NCBI GenBank assembly: GCA_951800145.1
Contig: CATOJE010000002.1
Coordinates: 50,902 to 114,901, forward strand
Direction: 5' to 3'
From: an uncultured Lachnospiraceae bacterium
GTDB taxonomy: Bacteria; Bacillota; Clostridia; Lachnospirales; Lachnospiraceae
Length of the DNA stretch: 64,000 nt
Made by a program: the position numbers and the translations under genes. Under the pieces are notes generated by a model, which saw nothing but the letters and a program-made list of their open reading frames with translations, was not told the DNA's origin and did no database searches. Positions 42,189 to 51,480 of the stretch are shown here, piece after piece (positions within the stretch are counted from its first letter, which is position 1; each line of letters starts with the position of its first letter).

Positions 42189-43025
42189 ATGAGTTGGATT
42201 ACAAAAAAGGCTATGGAGCAAATGCCGGAAATTACCGGAGAAGAGATAAAAAATGCCCTGAACGCTGCGTCCAGACAGGTGATTGGAAATCTGGAGCAAT
42301 TTACAAGCCGGTTTCCCAAGGCCTACAGCCAGAATGGATTTTATGAGGCGGTGGATAATGTGGACTGGACCCCAGGCTTCTGGACCGGGGAGGAGATTTA
42401 CCGGACCGTCGCTCAGAAGCATATTAAGACGGCGCTGGCGAATGTGATACGGCCGGACTTTTCTACCTGGCACACCTTTTTCTTTGACCCAGAGACCGGG
42501 AAGCCGGATCATGGGGCCACCTGTCAGGGCTATCGGGACGGATCGGCCTGGGCCAGAGGACAGGCCTGGGGAATCTACGGGACGGCCATAGGCTTCTGGT
42601 ACACAAAAGAGCCGGCCTACCTTCCTGTTTTCCGGGGGGTGACGGATTACTTTCTCCGCCATCTGCCAGAGGACCTGGTGCCATACTGGGATCTGGAATT
42701 TGGCGACGGAGATCCGGAACCCAGGGACTCCTCCTCCGCCTCCATCGCCGCCTGCGGGATGCTGGAGATGGCAAAGTACCTTGAGGAGCCGGAAGCTGGG
42801 TATTACCGGAAAATTGCCAGGAAAATCATGAAATCTCTTGTGGACCGGTATAGGGTGAAGGATGAGAAGGAGTCCAACGGGCTGGTGCTTCACAGCACCT
42901 ACTCCAACCACTCCCCCTATAACACCTGCAACCACTATGGGGTGGACGAGTGCAACCTCTGGGGAGACTATTTTTACATGGAGGCCTTAACACGGCTTTC
43001 CAAGGATTGGGAGGTACATTGGTAG
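42189..43025 (+). CDS. GH88 unsaturated glucuronyl hydrolase with an internal deletion
   Basis: 278 residues, against roughly 370-390 for the family. The N-terminal block (NGFYEAVDNVDWTPGFWTGE) and the C-terminal half (VIRPDFSTWHTFFFDPETG, SAWARGQAWGIYGTAIGF, LVPYWDLEFGDG, GDYFYMEALTRL) are well conserved. Between FWTGE and VAQKHIKTA about 100 residues of the alpha/alpha barrel are absent, in frame. The missing part normally carries DHHDMGFLYS and the IDCLLNLPLLYW region with the two catalytic aspartates. GH88 enzymes remove the unsaturated uronic acid made by GAG lyases; this copy is probably inactive. It is 3 nt downstream of the permease gene. Confidence 0.8.
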   Translation: MSWITKKAMEQMPEITGEEIKNALNAASRQVIGNLEQFTSRFPKAYSQNGFYEAVDNVDWTPGFWTGEEIYRTVAQKHIKTALANVIRPDFSTWHTFFFDPETGKPDHGATCQGYRDGSAWARGQAWGIYGTAIGFWYTKEPAYLPVFRGVTDYFLRHLPEDLVPYWDLEFGDGDPEPRDSSSASIAACGMLEMAKYLEEPEAGYYRKIARKIMKSLVDRYRVKDEKESNGLVLHSTYSNHSPYNTCNHYGVDECNLWGDYFYMEALTRLSKDWEVHW

Positions 43026-43049
43026 GCTCCCATCCAAAAGGAGCAGAAT

Positions 43050-45040
43050 ATGACGAAGCAGGAATTTTTCTTTGATGATCCGGCCCAGGTGGCAGCCTAC
43101 TGCCGGGAAAACTGGCCGGAGGACTGTGAACATATCATCCGTGTGGCAGACCAGGTCTGCCGGAACCAGTTTTTATTTGACTTAAAGGCAGATTTGGAGA
43201 GAACCTGGGAGGTGGTGGATTTTGGCGGCGGCCCGGTTGACTGGGAGTACCGGCCGGGAGAGGATGCAGAGTTTAGCTTTCAGTTTGACCGGCACCGGTT
43301 CTTCATCACCCTTGGCCAGGCCTACTGGCTCACCGGGGATGAGAAATATGTGAGGCAGTTTATTACCCTTTTAGAGGGCTGGCTGGAGAGGGTAAAGCAT
43401 ACCAGGGAGGCGGAGCAGTCTACCTGGAGAAGCCTGGAGGCTGGATTCCGGGGAGAGTTCTGGGTAAAGGCCATCCAATATTTTAAAGACAGCCCCCTGG
43501 TAACCCGGGAGCTGATGGATTCTTTTTATGAGAGTCTGGCGGAGCAGGGGGAGTATTTGATGCAAATGCATTCCAGCTACCGTTATATCAGCAACTGGGG
43601 TGTGATTGAAAACCACGGCCTCTTTGAAATCGGCGTGGCTATGCCTGACGAGGAGCGCAGAAGCCGGTTTATTCAAACAGCCCTGGAGCATCTTGCCGTC
43701 ACTGCCAGAATGCAGATTATGGGAGACGGGGTACAGTGGGAGCAGTCAGCCTCCTATCACAATGAAGTGCTTCACTGCTACGAGGATGTGCTGATTCTGG
43801 CCTTCCGGAATCAGATTCCCCTTCCTCAGGGCTTTGCAGAGACGGTTCGGAAAATGGCCTGGGCCGATGTAGCCTGGAAGAAGCCGGACACCACCAGTTT
43901 ATGACGGGAGACAGCGACGATACCGATATCCGGGACTTTATCAGTGTGGCCGCATGGCTGTTTCGGGATCCGGGTTTAAAGGGAGCGGGATTTCCTAAGC
44001 TGGATTTTGAAAGTGTCTGGGATGTGGGAATCGTTGGCGCCAGAGAATATGAACAGCTGGAAAGCAGAATGCCGGAGTTCACCTCCATCGCGCTGGAGGA
44101 CAGCGGAAATTATTACCTCAGAGACGGCTGGGGAGAGGATGGAAATCTGCTTCACATGCACTGCGGTACCCTGGGGGCAGGACACGGGCATTCGGACAAG
44201 CTTCATCTGGATTTGGTAATCGGCGGGGAGGATGTGCTTACAGACGCCGGGCGCTATCAGTACGTACCAGGTCCTGACCGATATGCCTTTAAGAATCCGG
44301 ATGCTCATAATACCATTACCGTGGACGGAAAGTATTTTACCATATGCAAGGACTCCTGGGAATGCTCAAAGCTTTCCCAGCCAGTGAAGCAAAGCTATAA
44401 ATTATTAGAGGAGTATGAGTTTATCCAGGGCGGGCATCTGGGCTATATGGATCAGGGTGTGTACATTAACCGGAAGGTGGTGCATATTAAGCCGGATTTC
44501 TACATCATCATGGATGAGATGTATGCAGAGGGAGATCACACCTATGAGCAGTACTGGAACTTTTCGGAAGGGGGAAGGGTGGAAGCGGTGTCAGATCAGC
44601 GCTTTCTCTTCCAGGGGCAGAGGGCTGTGGCGGAATTTCTTTTCCTGACGCCAGGATCTGTAAGCCGGCTGGGCTTCTCCAGGATTTCCCGGTATTATAA
44701 TTACTGCCAGTCCCGCCCGGCCATAAAGACCCAGGTGGAGGGCCGTGGCTTTACCTCTCTTCTTACCGTGATCCATGGAAGGAAGGCCGGAGAGGAAAGC
44801 AGCTGCCAGGCAGCCAGGATTCCGGTACGTTCTGCTCTTAAGAAGATGGAATATCCATATTCTATGGCAGAGGCGGTAAGGATTCAAAAAGACCAAAAGG
44901 AGTATGTGGTCATATTCTGCCACCAGGAGGTGAATTCTCCTACAGACCTGGAGGAGGCTGACGGGTGCATGGGATTTGGGAATGTGATTGTATTTGATAA
45001 GTCACGGGAAAATCTGGTGGGAACGGTTTTACATTATTGA
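43050..45040 (+). pseudogene. Heparinase II/III-family polysaccharide lyase, frameshifted
   Basis: Two ORFs make one lyase of about 663 residues. The 5' part (43050-43904) has the alpha-toroid: FFITLGQAYWLTGDEKYVRQ, NWGVIENHGLFEIGVAMPDE, QSASYHNEVLHCYEDVL. The 3' part (43901-45040) has the beta-sheet domain: LLHMHCGTLGAGHGHSDKLH, VLTDAGRYQYVPG, AHNTITVDGK. The frame changes near 43886-43895: GGACACCACCAG is read, whereas GGACCACCACCAG would give a continuous KKPDHHQFMTGDS, so one C appears lost. The premature TGA and an internal ATG overlap as ATGA, so a two-polypeptide restart is conceivable. Family members cleave heparin/heparan or alginate-type uronates. Confidence 0.85.
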
Positions 45041-45083
45041 GTGATTTGGATAAAAGGGACAGAAAGGATGGAGGAAAGCAAGC

Positions 45084-46889
45084 ATGCTGTATCCAAGAGA
45101 GAATGAAATTCGCGGAATTATGGATTTGTCCGGCATATGGAAGTTTCAGCTGGGAGATCGGAAGGAGCCGGGGGCGAAGCTGGATTTATCCGGAGAATTC
45201 GACCCCATCGCCGTACCGGCATTTTATAACGACCAGAAGGATGACAGCGCCTACCGGAGTCATTACGGCTGGGCCTATTATCAGAGGATGGTTGCCGTTC
45301 CGGCCTGGTATAGGGACCAGCGGCTGGTACTGCGGTTTGACGGGGTGACCCATCATGCACGGATTTATATTGACGGGGAATTATGTATGGAGCATAAAGG
45401 GGGCTTTCTGCCCTTTGAGCTGGAAATCACGGAGCTCCTTCCCCCGGGAAGCCAAAAGGAGCTGGTGGTGGCGGTGGATAACCGGGTAAACCACTCCACT
45501 CTTCCCGTGGGCAATGAGGGAAGCACCGCCTTTTTTGGCTCGGATAATCCTGGTGTACCGGGGGTAGAGGCGGCAAAGCGGTGGAGAAGGCCCCAGAATC
45601 TTCCTAATTTTGACTTTTTTAATTATGCGGGGATTAACCGTCCGGTCCGGATCTACACCACCCCCAAAGCATATATCCAGGATATTACCCTGGTGCCGGA
45701 TGTGGAGGGAAGCACAGGGAAGATTGCCTATGAGATTGAAACCGGAGGCCAGAAAGCCCTTCAGGATATCCACATTCAAATCCTGGATGGGGATGGGAGG
45801 AAGGTGGCAGAGGGGAATGGCCCTAAGGGAAGGCTGGTAATCCCGGAGGCGAAGCTCTGGGAGCCCTGGCCGGGCACACCCTATCTCTACCGGGCAGTGG
45901 TAACCTTTGGGGAAGACCGGTATGAGCAGATGGTGGGAATCCGCACCGTAAAGGTGGAAGGGACCCAGGTTTTGCTCAATGGAAAGCCTTTTTATTTTAA
46001 GGGCTTTGGGAAGCACGAGGATTCCTCCTTCCACGGGCGGGGGCTGGATCTTTGCCTGGATGTGAAGGATGTGAACCTGATTCACTGGCTTCACGCCAAC
46101 TCCTTCCGCACCAGCCATTACCCCTACGCAGAGGAGATGTATGATCTCTGCGACCGGGAGGGGATTGTCATCATCGACGAAACCCCGGCAGTGGGGATCA
46201 ATGGGGGCAGGGAGTTTAACCCGTATCAAACTCTTCAGGTGAAGGGATACCATGAAGAGGTGCTTCGGGACATGATTGCCCGGGATAAGAACCACCCCTG
46301 TGTGGTGATGTGGTCCCTGGGGAATGAGCCGGATACAGAGCATTTTCCGGAGGACGCCTATGAGTACTGGAGAAGTCTGTATCAGCTGGCCCATAAGCTG
46401 GATCCGGCAGGGCGCCCGGTTACCATGGTCTGCTGCCAAAATAATTATGAGCGGGATCTGGTAACCAGGACTATGGATGTGGTCTGCATTAACCGGTATT
46501 ATGGCTGGTATAATCTGTCCGGGGATCTGGACGCGGCCTGCTATGGCCTGAACCAGGAGCTGGACTTTTGGGAGAAGCAGCAGAAGCCGGTAATGATTAC
46601 GGAATATGGGGCGGACGCTATCGCAGGGATTCATCAGTGTGTGCCGGAAATGTTCAGCGAGGAGTATCAGACAGAATATTACCGGCGGCAAAATGCGGAA
46701 TTTGATAAGCGGAGCTTTTTCGTGGGAGAACAGGTTTGGAATTTTGCGGATTTCGCCACCATACAGGGCTGTATGCGGGCAGATGGAAATAAAAAGGGGC
46801 TTTTTACCAGAGAGCGCAGGCCGAAGATGGCGGCCCATTATTTCCGGGAAAGGTGGGGAAGGATCGAAAATTTTTATGATAAGTCTTAA
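45084..46889 (+). CDS. uidA: Beta-glucuronidase (GH2, UidA-like)
   Basis: 601 residues, full length. N-terminal jelly-roll (GIWKFQLGDRKE, AYRSHYGWAYYQRM), immunoglobulin-like middle, C-terminal TIM barrel. Motifs: GFGKHEDSSFHGRGLD, NSFRTSHYPYAEEMYDL, acid/base Glu in VVMWSLGNEPD, nucleophile in ITEYGADAIAG, and the glucuronate-recognition NKKGLFTRERRPK. It removes terminal glucuronic acid from oligosaccharides or glucuronide conjugates in the cytoplasm. The loop after AVGINGGREFNP is shorter than in E. coli UidA. GGAGGAAAGCAAGC precedes the ATG. This is the only glycoside-acting enzyme in the locus that looks intact. Confidence 0.92.
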   Translation: MLYPRENEIRGIMDLSGIWKFQLGDRKEPGAKLDLSGEFDPIAVPAFYNDQKDDSAYRSHYGWAYYQRMVAVPAWYRDQRLVLRFDGVTHHARIYIDGELCMEHKGGFLPFELEITELLPPGSQKELVVAVDNRVNHSTLPVGNEGSTAFFGSDNPGVPGVEAAKRWRRPQNLPNFDFFNYAGINRPVRIYTTPKAYIQDITLVPDVEGSTGKIAYEIETGGQKALQDIHIQILDGDGRKVAEGNGPKGRLVIPEAKLWEPWPGTPYLYRAVVTFGEDRYEQMVGIRTVKVEGTQVLLNGKPFYFKGFGKHEDSSFHGRGLDLCLDVKDVNLIHWLHANSFRTSHYPYAEEMYDLCDREGIVIIDETPAVGINGGREFNPYQTLQVKGYHEEVLRDMIARDKNHPCVVMWSLGNEPDTEHFPEDAYEYWRSLYQLAHKLDPAGRPVTMVCCQNNYERDLVTRTMDVVCINRYYGWYNLSGDLDAACYGLNQELDFWEKQQKPVMITEYGADAIAGIHQCVPEMFSEEYQTEYYRRQNAEFDKRSFFVGEQVWNFADFATIQGCMRADGNKKGLFTRERRPKMAAHYFRERWGRIENFYDKS

Positions 46890-46907
46890 GCAGAGAAGGA
46901 AATCCAT

Positions 46908-46936
46908 TTGATTTTTTCCAGAAAACAGTATATAAT
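46908..46936 (+). promoter_or_regulatory. pth-mfd promoter
   Basis: TTGATT, 17-nt spacer, TATAAT. Confidence 0.7.
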
Positions 46937-46950
46937 AAAACAAAAACACA

Positions 46951-46971
46951 CCCGGCATGGTTCATGCCGGG
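46951..46971 (+). other. Hairpin in the 5' leader of pth
   Basis: CCCGGCATG pairs with CATGCCGGG over 3 nt. It begins about 8 nt after the expected transcription start and ends about 34 nt before the pth ATG. No long T-run follows; it may be a leader stem or a weak terminator of the glucuronidase operon. Confidence 0.5.
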
Positions 46972-47005
46972 CTGTTGTGCTGTAGGATGGAAGGGTAGGT
47001 TTGGT

Positions 47006-47572
47006 ATGTATCTAATCGCAGGCTTAGGAAACCCCACAAAAGAATACGAGAAGACCCGTCACAATGTGGGCTTTGACACCATCGATGTCCTGGCGGATAA
47101 GCATGGAATTACAGTAGAGGAGAGAAAGCACAGGGCGCTCTGCGGAAAGGGAATCATCGGGGGGGAGCGGGTATTGCTTATGAAGCCTCAGACCTTTATG
47201 AATGTCAGTGGGGAGAGCATCCGGGATGCCGCGGATTTTTACAAAATCGAACCACAGCAGATCATCATTATCTATGATGATATCAGCCTGGAGGTGGGGC
47301 AGCTGCGGATTCGCACTAAAGGCAGCGCCGGGGGGCATAATGGGATCAAAAGCATTATCGCCCATTTAAAAACCCAGGAGTTCCCAAGAATTAAGATTGG
47401 CGTGGGAGCGAAGCCGGATCGGATGGACTTGGCGGATTATGTATTAAGCCGGTTTTCTCAAACCGATCGGGGGGTGATGGAGGATGCATTTCACGTAGCG
47501 GCAGATGCAGTGGAGCGGATGCTTACTGACGGGGCGGATGCGGCGATGAATCAGTATAATCGGAAAAAATAG
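47006..47572 (+). CDS. pth: Peptidyl-tRNA hydrolase
   Basis: 188 residues. MYLIAGLGNPTKEYEKTRHN with the catalytic His, LLMKPQTFMNVSGESI, YDDISLEVGQLRI and GSAGGHNGIKSI are all present. It releases peptides from prematurely dissociated peptidyl-tRNA. The ATG at 47006 is chosen because the enzyme core begins there; the upstream in-frame ATG at 46964 lies in the leader hairpin. Adjacent to mfd (9 nt gap), a common Firmicute arrangement. Confidence 0.95.
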   Translation: MYLIAGLGNPTKEYEKTRHNVGFDTIDVLADKHGITVEERKHRALCGKGIIGGERVLLMKPQTFMNVSGESIRDAADFYKIEPQQIIIIYDDISLEVGQLRIRTKGSAGGHNGIKSIIAHLKTQEFPRIKIGVGAKPDRMDLADYVLSRFSQTDRGVMEDAFHVAADAVERMLTDGADAAMNQYNRKK

Positions 47573-47581
47573 GGGGCGCAT

Positions 47582-50500
47582 ATGAATCATCCTTTGATGG
47601 AGCTGGAGGAGTATGGGAAATTATCTCAAATCCTGGCTAAAAAGAATGGTCCGGTTCAAGCCACAGGAACGTTAGATTCTCAGAAGGTGCATTTGATGTA
47701 CCATCTGGGGAAGACGTATCCCTGGAAGCTGGTGGTTACCTACGATGAAACCCGGGCTAAGGAAATCTATGATGACTTTTGCAATTTTACCAGGCAGGTA
47801 TGGCTGTATCCGGCAAAGGACCTGCTTTTTTATGCTGCGGACATTCATGGAAATATGATGACACGCCAGAGGATCCAGGTGCAAAGGGCGCTGATGGAGG
47901 AGAAGGGCGGCGTGGTGGTAACAACACTAGATGGATTAATGGACCATCTCCTTCCTCCAGAGCAGATTGCTGCCCATGTGATCCAGGTAAAGAGTGGCCA
48001 GAGGCTTGACCTGGACAGACTGAAGAGGGATTTAATTGGCCTGGGCTATGAGCGTGTGGCTCAGGTGGATGGGATGGGGCAGTTTTCTATCCGGGGCGGG
48101 ATCCTGGATCTGTTCCCTTTAACAGAGGAGGCTCCGGTGCGTATCGAGCTGTGGGATGATGAGGTAGATTCCATCCGGAGCTTTGATCTGGAAAGCCAGA
48201 GATCCTTAGATACCCTGAAGGAGGTAACGATTTACCCGGCCCAGGAGGTGGTGCTGGATGAGGAACAGCTTCAGAAGGGGCTCCTGCGTTTAAAGGAGGA
48301 GGCAGCAGAAAGCCAGCAGATTTTTCGGAAAAATGGCCAGATCGAGGAGGGACACAGGATTTTTACCCTGATCCAGGAGTTTGTGGATGGATTGGAGGAG
48401 AACTGGAAGATCAGTAATCTGGACGGATATGTGGATTATTTCTGCCAGGAAACGGTTTCTTTTATCCGGTATTTTCCAGGTGAAAGCCTTATTTTTCTGG
48501 ATGAGCCTCCCAGGCTGCAGGAAAAGGGGCAGGCGGTGGAGACAGAATTTCGGGAGAGCATGAGCCAGCGGCTGGAAAAGGGTTATCTTCTGGCTGGACA
48601 GACCCGGCTTCTATACCCGGCAAGGGAGATAATGGCTTTGCTCCAGACCCAGAGGACCGTATATCTCACCAGTCTGAACCAGCGCCTGGCGGGACTTACA
48701 GTGAATGGCCAGTTTGCCTTTACGGTAAAGAATGTAAACTCCTATCAAAACAGCTTTGATATGCTGATTAAGGATCTGACTAAGTGGAAAAAAGAAGGCT
48801 ACCGGGTAGTCCTCCTTTCTGCCTCACGGACCAGAGCCAGTCGGCTGGCCAGCGATCTGCGGGAGTATGAGCTTCACGCCTATTGCCCGGATGGGCTGAT
48901 CCGGGCAGAGGGTCAGGAACCAGGTGATATTAAGGAGAATGAGGATCTGCGGGTTAAGCCGGGGGAGATCCTGATCGTCTACGGGAATCTTCATAAAGGC
49001 TTCGAATACCCTATGCTTAAGTATGTGATTATCACAGAAAGCGACATGTTCGGAGCAGAGAAGAAAAAGCGGAAAAAGAAAAAGTCCGCTTACGCAGGAA
49101 AGAAAATCGCAAGCTTCTCCGAGCTGGCTGTGGGGGATTATGTGGTTCATGAGGATCACGGACTTGGGATCTACCAGGGAATCGAAAAGGTAGAGCGGGA
49201 TCGGGTGGTCAAGGACTACATTAAGATTGAGTACGGGGATGGGGGAAGGCTGTATATTCCTGCTACCCGCCTGGATCGGATTCAGAAGTATGCCGGCTCT
49301 GAGGCAAGGCGTCCGAAGCTGAATAAGCTTGGGGGAACAGAATGGAAGAAAACAAAGACAAAGGTAAAGGGAGCGGTTCAGCAGATCGCGAAAGAGCTGG
49401 TAGAGCTGTATGCTGCCCGCCAGTCAGACTCCGGCTTCCAATATGGGCCGGATACGGTGTGGCAGAGAGAGTTTGAGGAGTTGTTCCCTTACGAGGAGAC
49501 GGAGGACCAGCTGGAGGCTATCGAGGCGACCAAGGCGGATATGGAGAGCAAAAAGATCATGGATCGCCTGGTGTGCGGCGATGTAGGCTACGGCAAGACA
49601 GAGATCGCCCTGCGGGCGGCCTTTAAGGCGGTGCAGGAGAGTAAGCAGGTGGTATATCTGGTTCCCACCACCATCCTGGCCCAGCAGCATTATAATACCT
49701 TTGTACAAAGGATGAAGGACTTTCCTGTGCGGGTGGATATGCTGTCGCGGTTTTGCACCAGGCCCCAGCAGCATAAAACACTGGAGGATTTGAAAAAGGG
49801 GCTGGTGGATGTGGTGATCGGAACCCACCGGGTGCTCTCTAAGGATGTGGAATTTAAGGATCTGGGACTTTTGATTATCGATGAGGAACAGCGCTTCGGG
49901 GTGACTCATAAGGAGAAAATCAAAAAGCTGAAGGAAAATGTAGATGTTTTAACTTTAACTGCAACCCCGATTCCCCGTACCCTTCACATGAGCCTGGTGG
50001 GAATCCGGGACATGAGCGTGCTGGAGGAGCCGCCGGTGGACCGGGTTCCCATCCAAACCTATGTAATGGAATATAATGAAGAGATGGTGCGGGAGGCCAT
50101 TAACCGGGAGCTGGCCCGGAACGGGCAGGTTTACTATGTCCATAACCGGGTGAATCATATTGATGAGCTGACTGCCCGGATCCAGGCGCTGGTGCCAGAG
50201 GCAGTGGTTACCTTTGCCCATGGTCAGATGAGCGAACGAGAGCTGGAGCGGATCATGGCAGATTTTATTAATGGAGCGATCGATGTGCTGGTATCTACCA
50301 CCATCATTGAAACCGGACTGGATATACCCAATGCCAATACAATGATTATTCATGACGCAGACCGGATGGGGCTTTCTCAGCTTTACCAGCTCCGGGGCAG
50401 GGTGGGGCGGTCCAGCCGTACCGCCTACGCATTTTTAATGTACAAACGGGATAAGGTGTTAAAGGAGGAGGCGGAGAAGCGCCTCCAGGCGATTCGGGAA

Positions 50501-51151
50501 TTTACCGAGCTGGGCTCAGGAATTAAGATTGCCATGCGGGACTTGGAGATCCGCGGTGCAGGGAATGTATTAGGGGCTGAACAGCACGGCCATATGGATG
50601 CGGTGGGGTATGACCTGTACTGCAAGCTGTTAAACCAGGCAGTCCTTGCTCTTAAGGGAAAGCTGAAGCAAGAGGAGGAGATGGATTTTGAGACGGTTGT
50701 AGAGTGTGATATTGATGCTTACATTCCAGCTTACTATATTAAGAATGAATATTTGAAGCTGGACATCTACAAACGGATTTCCGCCATTGAGACAGAAGAA
50801 GAGGAAAGCGATATGCAGGATGAGCTCATTGACCGGTTTGGGGAGATGCCAAAGCCGGTGGAAAACCTCCTGACTATTGCCAGCATTAAAGCCATGGCCC
50901 ATCGGGTCTATATCACAGAGGTGTTGATTAACCGGCAGGAATTTCGCCTGACCTTATTTCAAAGGGCAAGGTTAAACCCAGATGGGATTGCAAGGGTAGC
51001 CGAGCTTTACCAGGGCAGGCTTACGGTTACCACCAAGGAAGCACCGGTATTGTCCTATCTGGATCGTAAGAGAAATGCCACATGCCTGCCGGTAATTGAC
51101 CAGGTGCGCAGCGTGCTGAGGGAGCTTCTGCCCTATGCCAGCGAAGCTTAG
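47582..51151 (+). CDS. mfd: Transcription-repair coupling factor
   Basis: 1189 residues, full length. N-terminal UvrB-like module ([33 protein letters not shown]), RNA-polymerase-interaction domain ([20 protein letters not shown]), then the translocase: Walker [11 protein letters not shown] near 664-672, [11 protein letters not shown] near 765-775, [29 protein letters not shown] and [15 protein letters not shown], and a C-terminal regulatory domain. It removes stalled polymerase and recruits UvrA. Confidence 0.96.
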   Translation: MNHPLMELEEYGKLSQILAKKNGPVQATGTLDSQKVHLMYHLGKTYPWKLVVTYDETRAKEIYDDFCNFTRQVWLYPAKDLLFYAADIHGNMMTRQRIQVQRALMEEKGGVVVTTLDGLMDHLLPPEQIAAHVIQVKSGQRLDLDRLKRDLIGLGYERVAQVDGMGQFSIRGGILDLFPLTEEAPVRIELWDDEVDSIRSFDLESQRSLDTLKEVTIYPAQEVVLDEEQLQKGLLRLKEEAAESQQIFRKNGQIEEGHRIFTLIQEFVDGLEENWKISNLDGYVDYFCQETVSFIRYFPGESLIFLDEPPRLQEKGQAVETEFRESMSQRLEKGYLLAGQTRLLYPAREIMALLQTQRTVYLTSLNQRLAGLTVNGQFAFTVKNVNSYQNSFDMLIKDLTKWKKEGYRVVLLSASRTRASRLASDLREYELHAYCPDGLIRAEGQEPGDIKENEDLRVKPGEILIVYGNLHKGFEYPMLKYVIITESDMFGAEKKKRKKKKSAYAGKKIASFSELAVGDYVVHEDHGLGIYQGIEKVERDRVVKDYIKIEYGDGGRLYIPATRLDRIQKYAGSEARRPKLNKLGGTEWKKTKTKVKGAVQQIAKELVELYAARQSDSGFQYGPDTVWQREFEELFPYEETEDQLEAIEATKADMESKKIMDRLVCGDVGYGKTEIALRAAFKAVQESKQVVYLVPTTILAQQHYNTFVQRMKDFPVRVDMLSRFCTRPQQHKTLEDLKKGLVDVVIGTHRVLSKDVEFKDLGLLIIDEEQRFGVTHKEKIKKLKENVDVLTLTATPIPRTLHMSLVGIRDMSVLEEPPVDRVPIQTYVMEYNEEMVREAINRELARNGQVYYVHNRVNHIDELTARIQALVPEAVVTFAHGQMSERELERIMADFINGAIDVLVSTTIIETGLDIPNANTMIIHDADRMGLSQLYQLRGRVGRSSRTAYAFLMYKRDKVLKEEAEKRLQAIREFTELGSGIKIAMRDLEIRGAGNVLGAEQHGHMDAVGYDLYCKLLNQAVLALKGKLKQEEEMDFETVVECDIDAYIPAYYIKNEYLKLDIYKRISAIETEEEESDMQDELIDRFGEMPKPVENLLTIASIKAMAHRVYITEVLINRQEFRLTLFQRARLNPDGIARVAELYQGRLTVTTKEAPVLSYLDRKRNATCLPVIDQVRSVLRELLPYASEA

Positions 51152-51338
51152 CTGGGCATTCGATTCATATGAAATAGTGAACACAAATATAAGGATTCCG
51201 CTGTGAAGAATGGGATTTACAGGGGAGTTCTTATTTTGTGAAAAAAATGTCAAATAGACATAGTAATAATATACAAAAATCAAATCAAAATCATGTCTGT
51301 TTTCTACAAGCAAAAATCCGAGAAATAAGAAAAAAGAG

Positions 51339-51367
51339 TTGACTTTTCTTTATAAATCGAATACAAT
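51339..51367 (+). promoter_or_regulatory. adhE promoter
   Basis: TTGACT, 17-nt spacer, TACAAT; transcription would start near 51374, inside the palindrome that follows. The remaining 51152-51338 is AT-rich with no gene seen. Confidence 0.75.
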
Positions 51368-51371
51368 GAAA

Positions 51372-51417
51372 TTGTTAAAATAATAACGTTAATTAAATAA
51401 CGTTATTATTTTAACAA
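51372..51417. promoter_or_regulatory. Large perfect palindrome, probable Rex-type operator of adhE
   Basis: TTGTTAAAATAATAACGTTA and its exact reverse complement flank a 6-nt centre. The outer ends TTGTTAA and TTAACAA match half-sites of the clostridial redox repressor Rex, known to control adhE. It overlaps the expected transcription start, the right place for repression. A further TTAACAA lies downstream near 51440. Confidence 0.6.
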
Positions 51418-51480
51418 CAAATTATTGGTTATTATTATATTAACAACAATAATAAATAAAAAAGCAGGAGGAGAAAAGAG

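Noticed and set aside
45381..46958. 525-residue minus-strand ORF
   Set aside because: Antisense to the well-supported GH2 glucuronidase; composition artefact of GC-rich codons, no motif and no ribosome site.
46951..46971. Full intrinsic terminator for the glucuronidase operon
   Set aside because: Good stem but no T-run follows, and it lies downstream of the pth promoter; listed as a leader hairpin instead.
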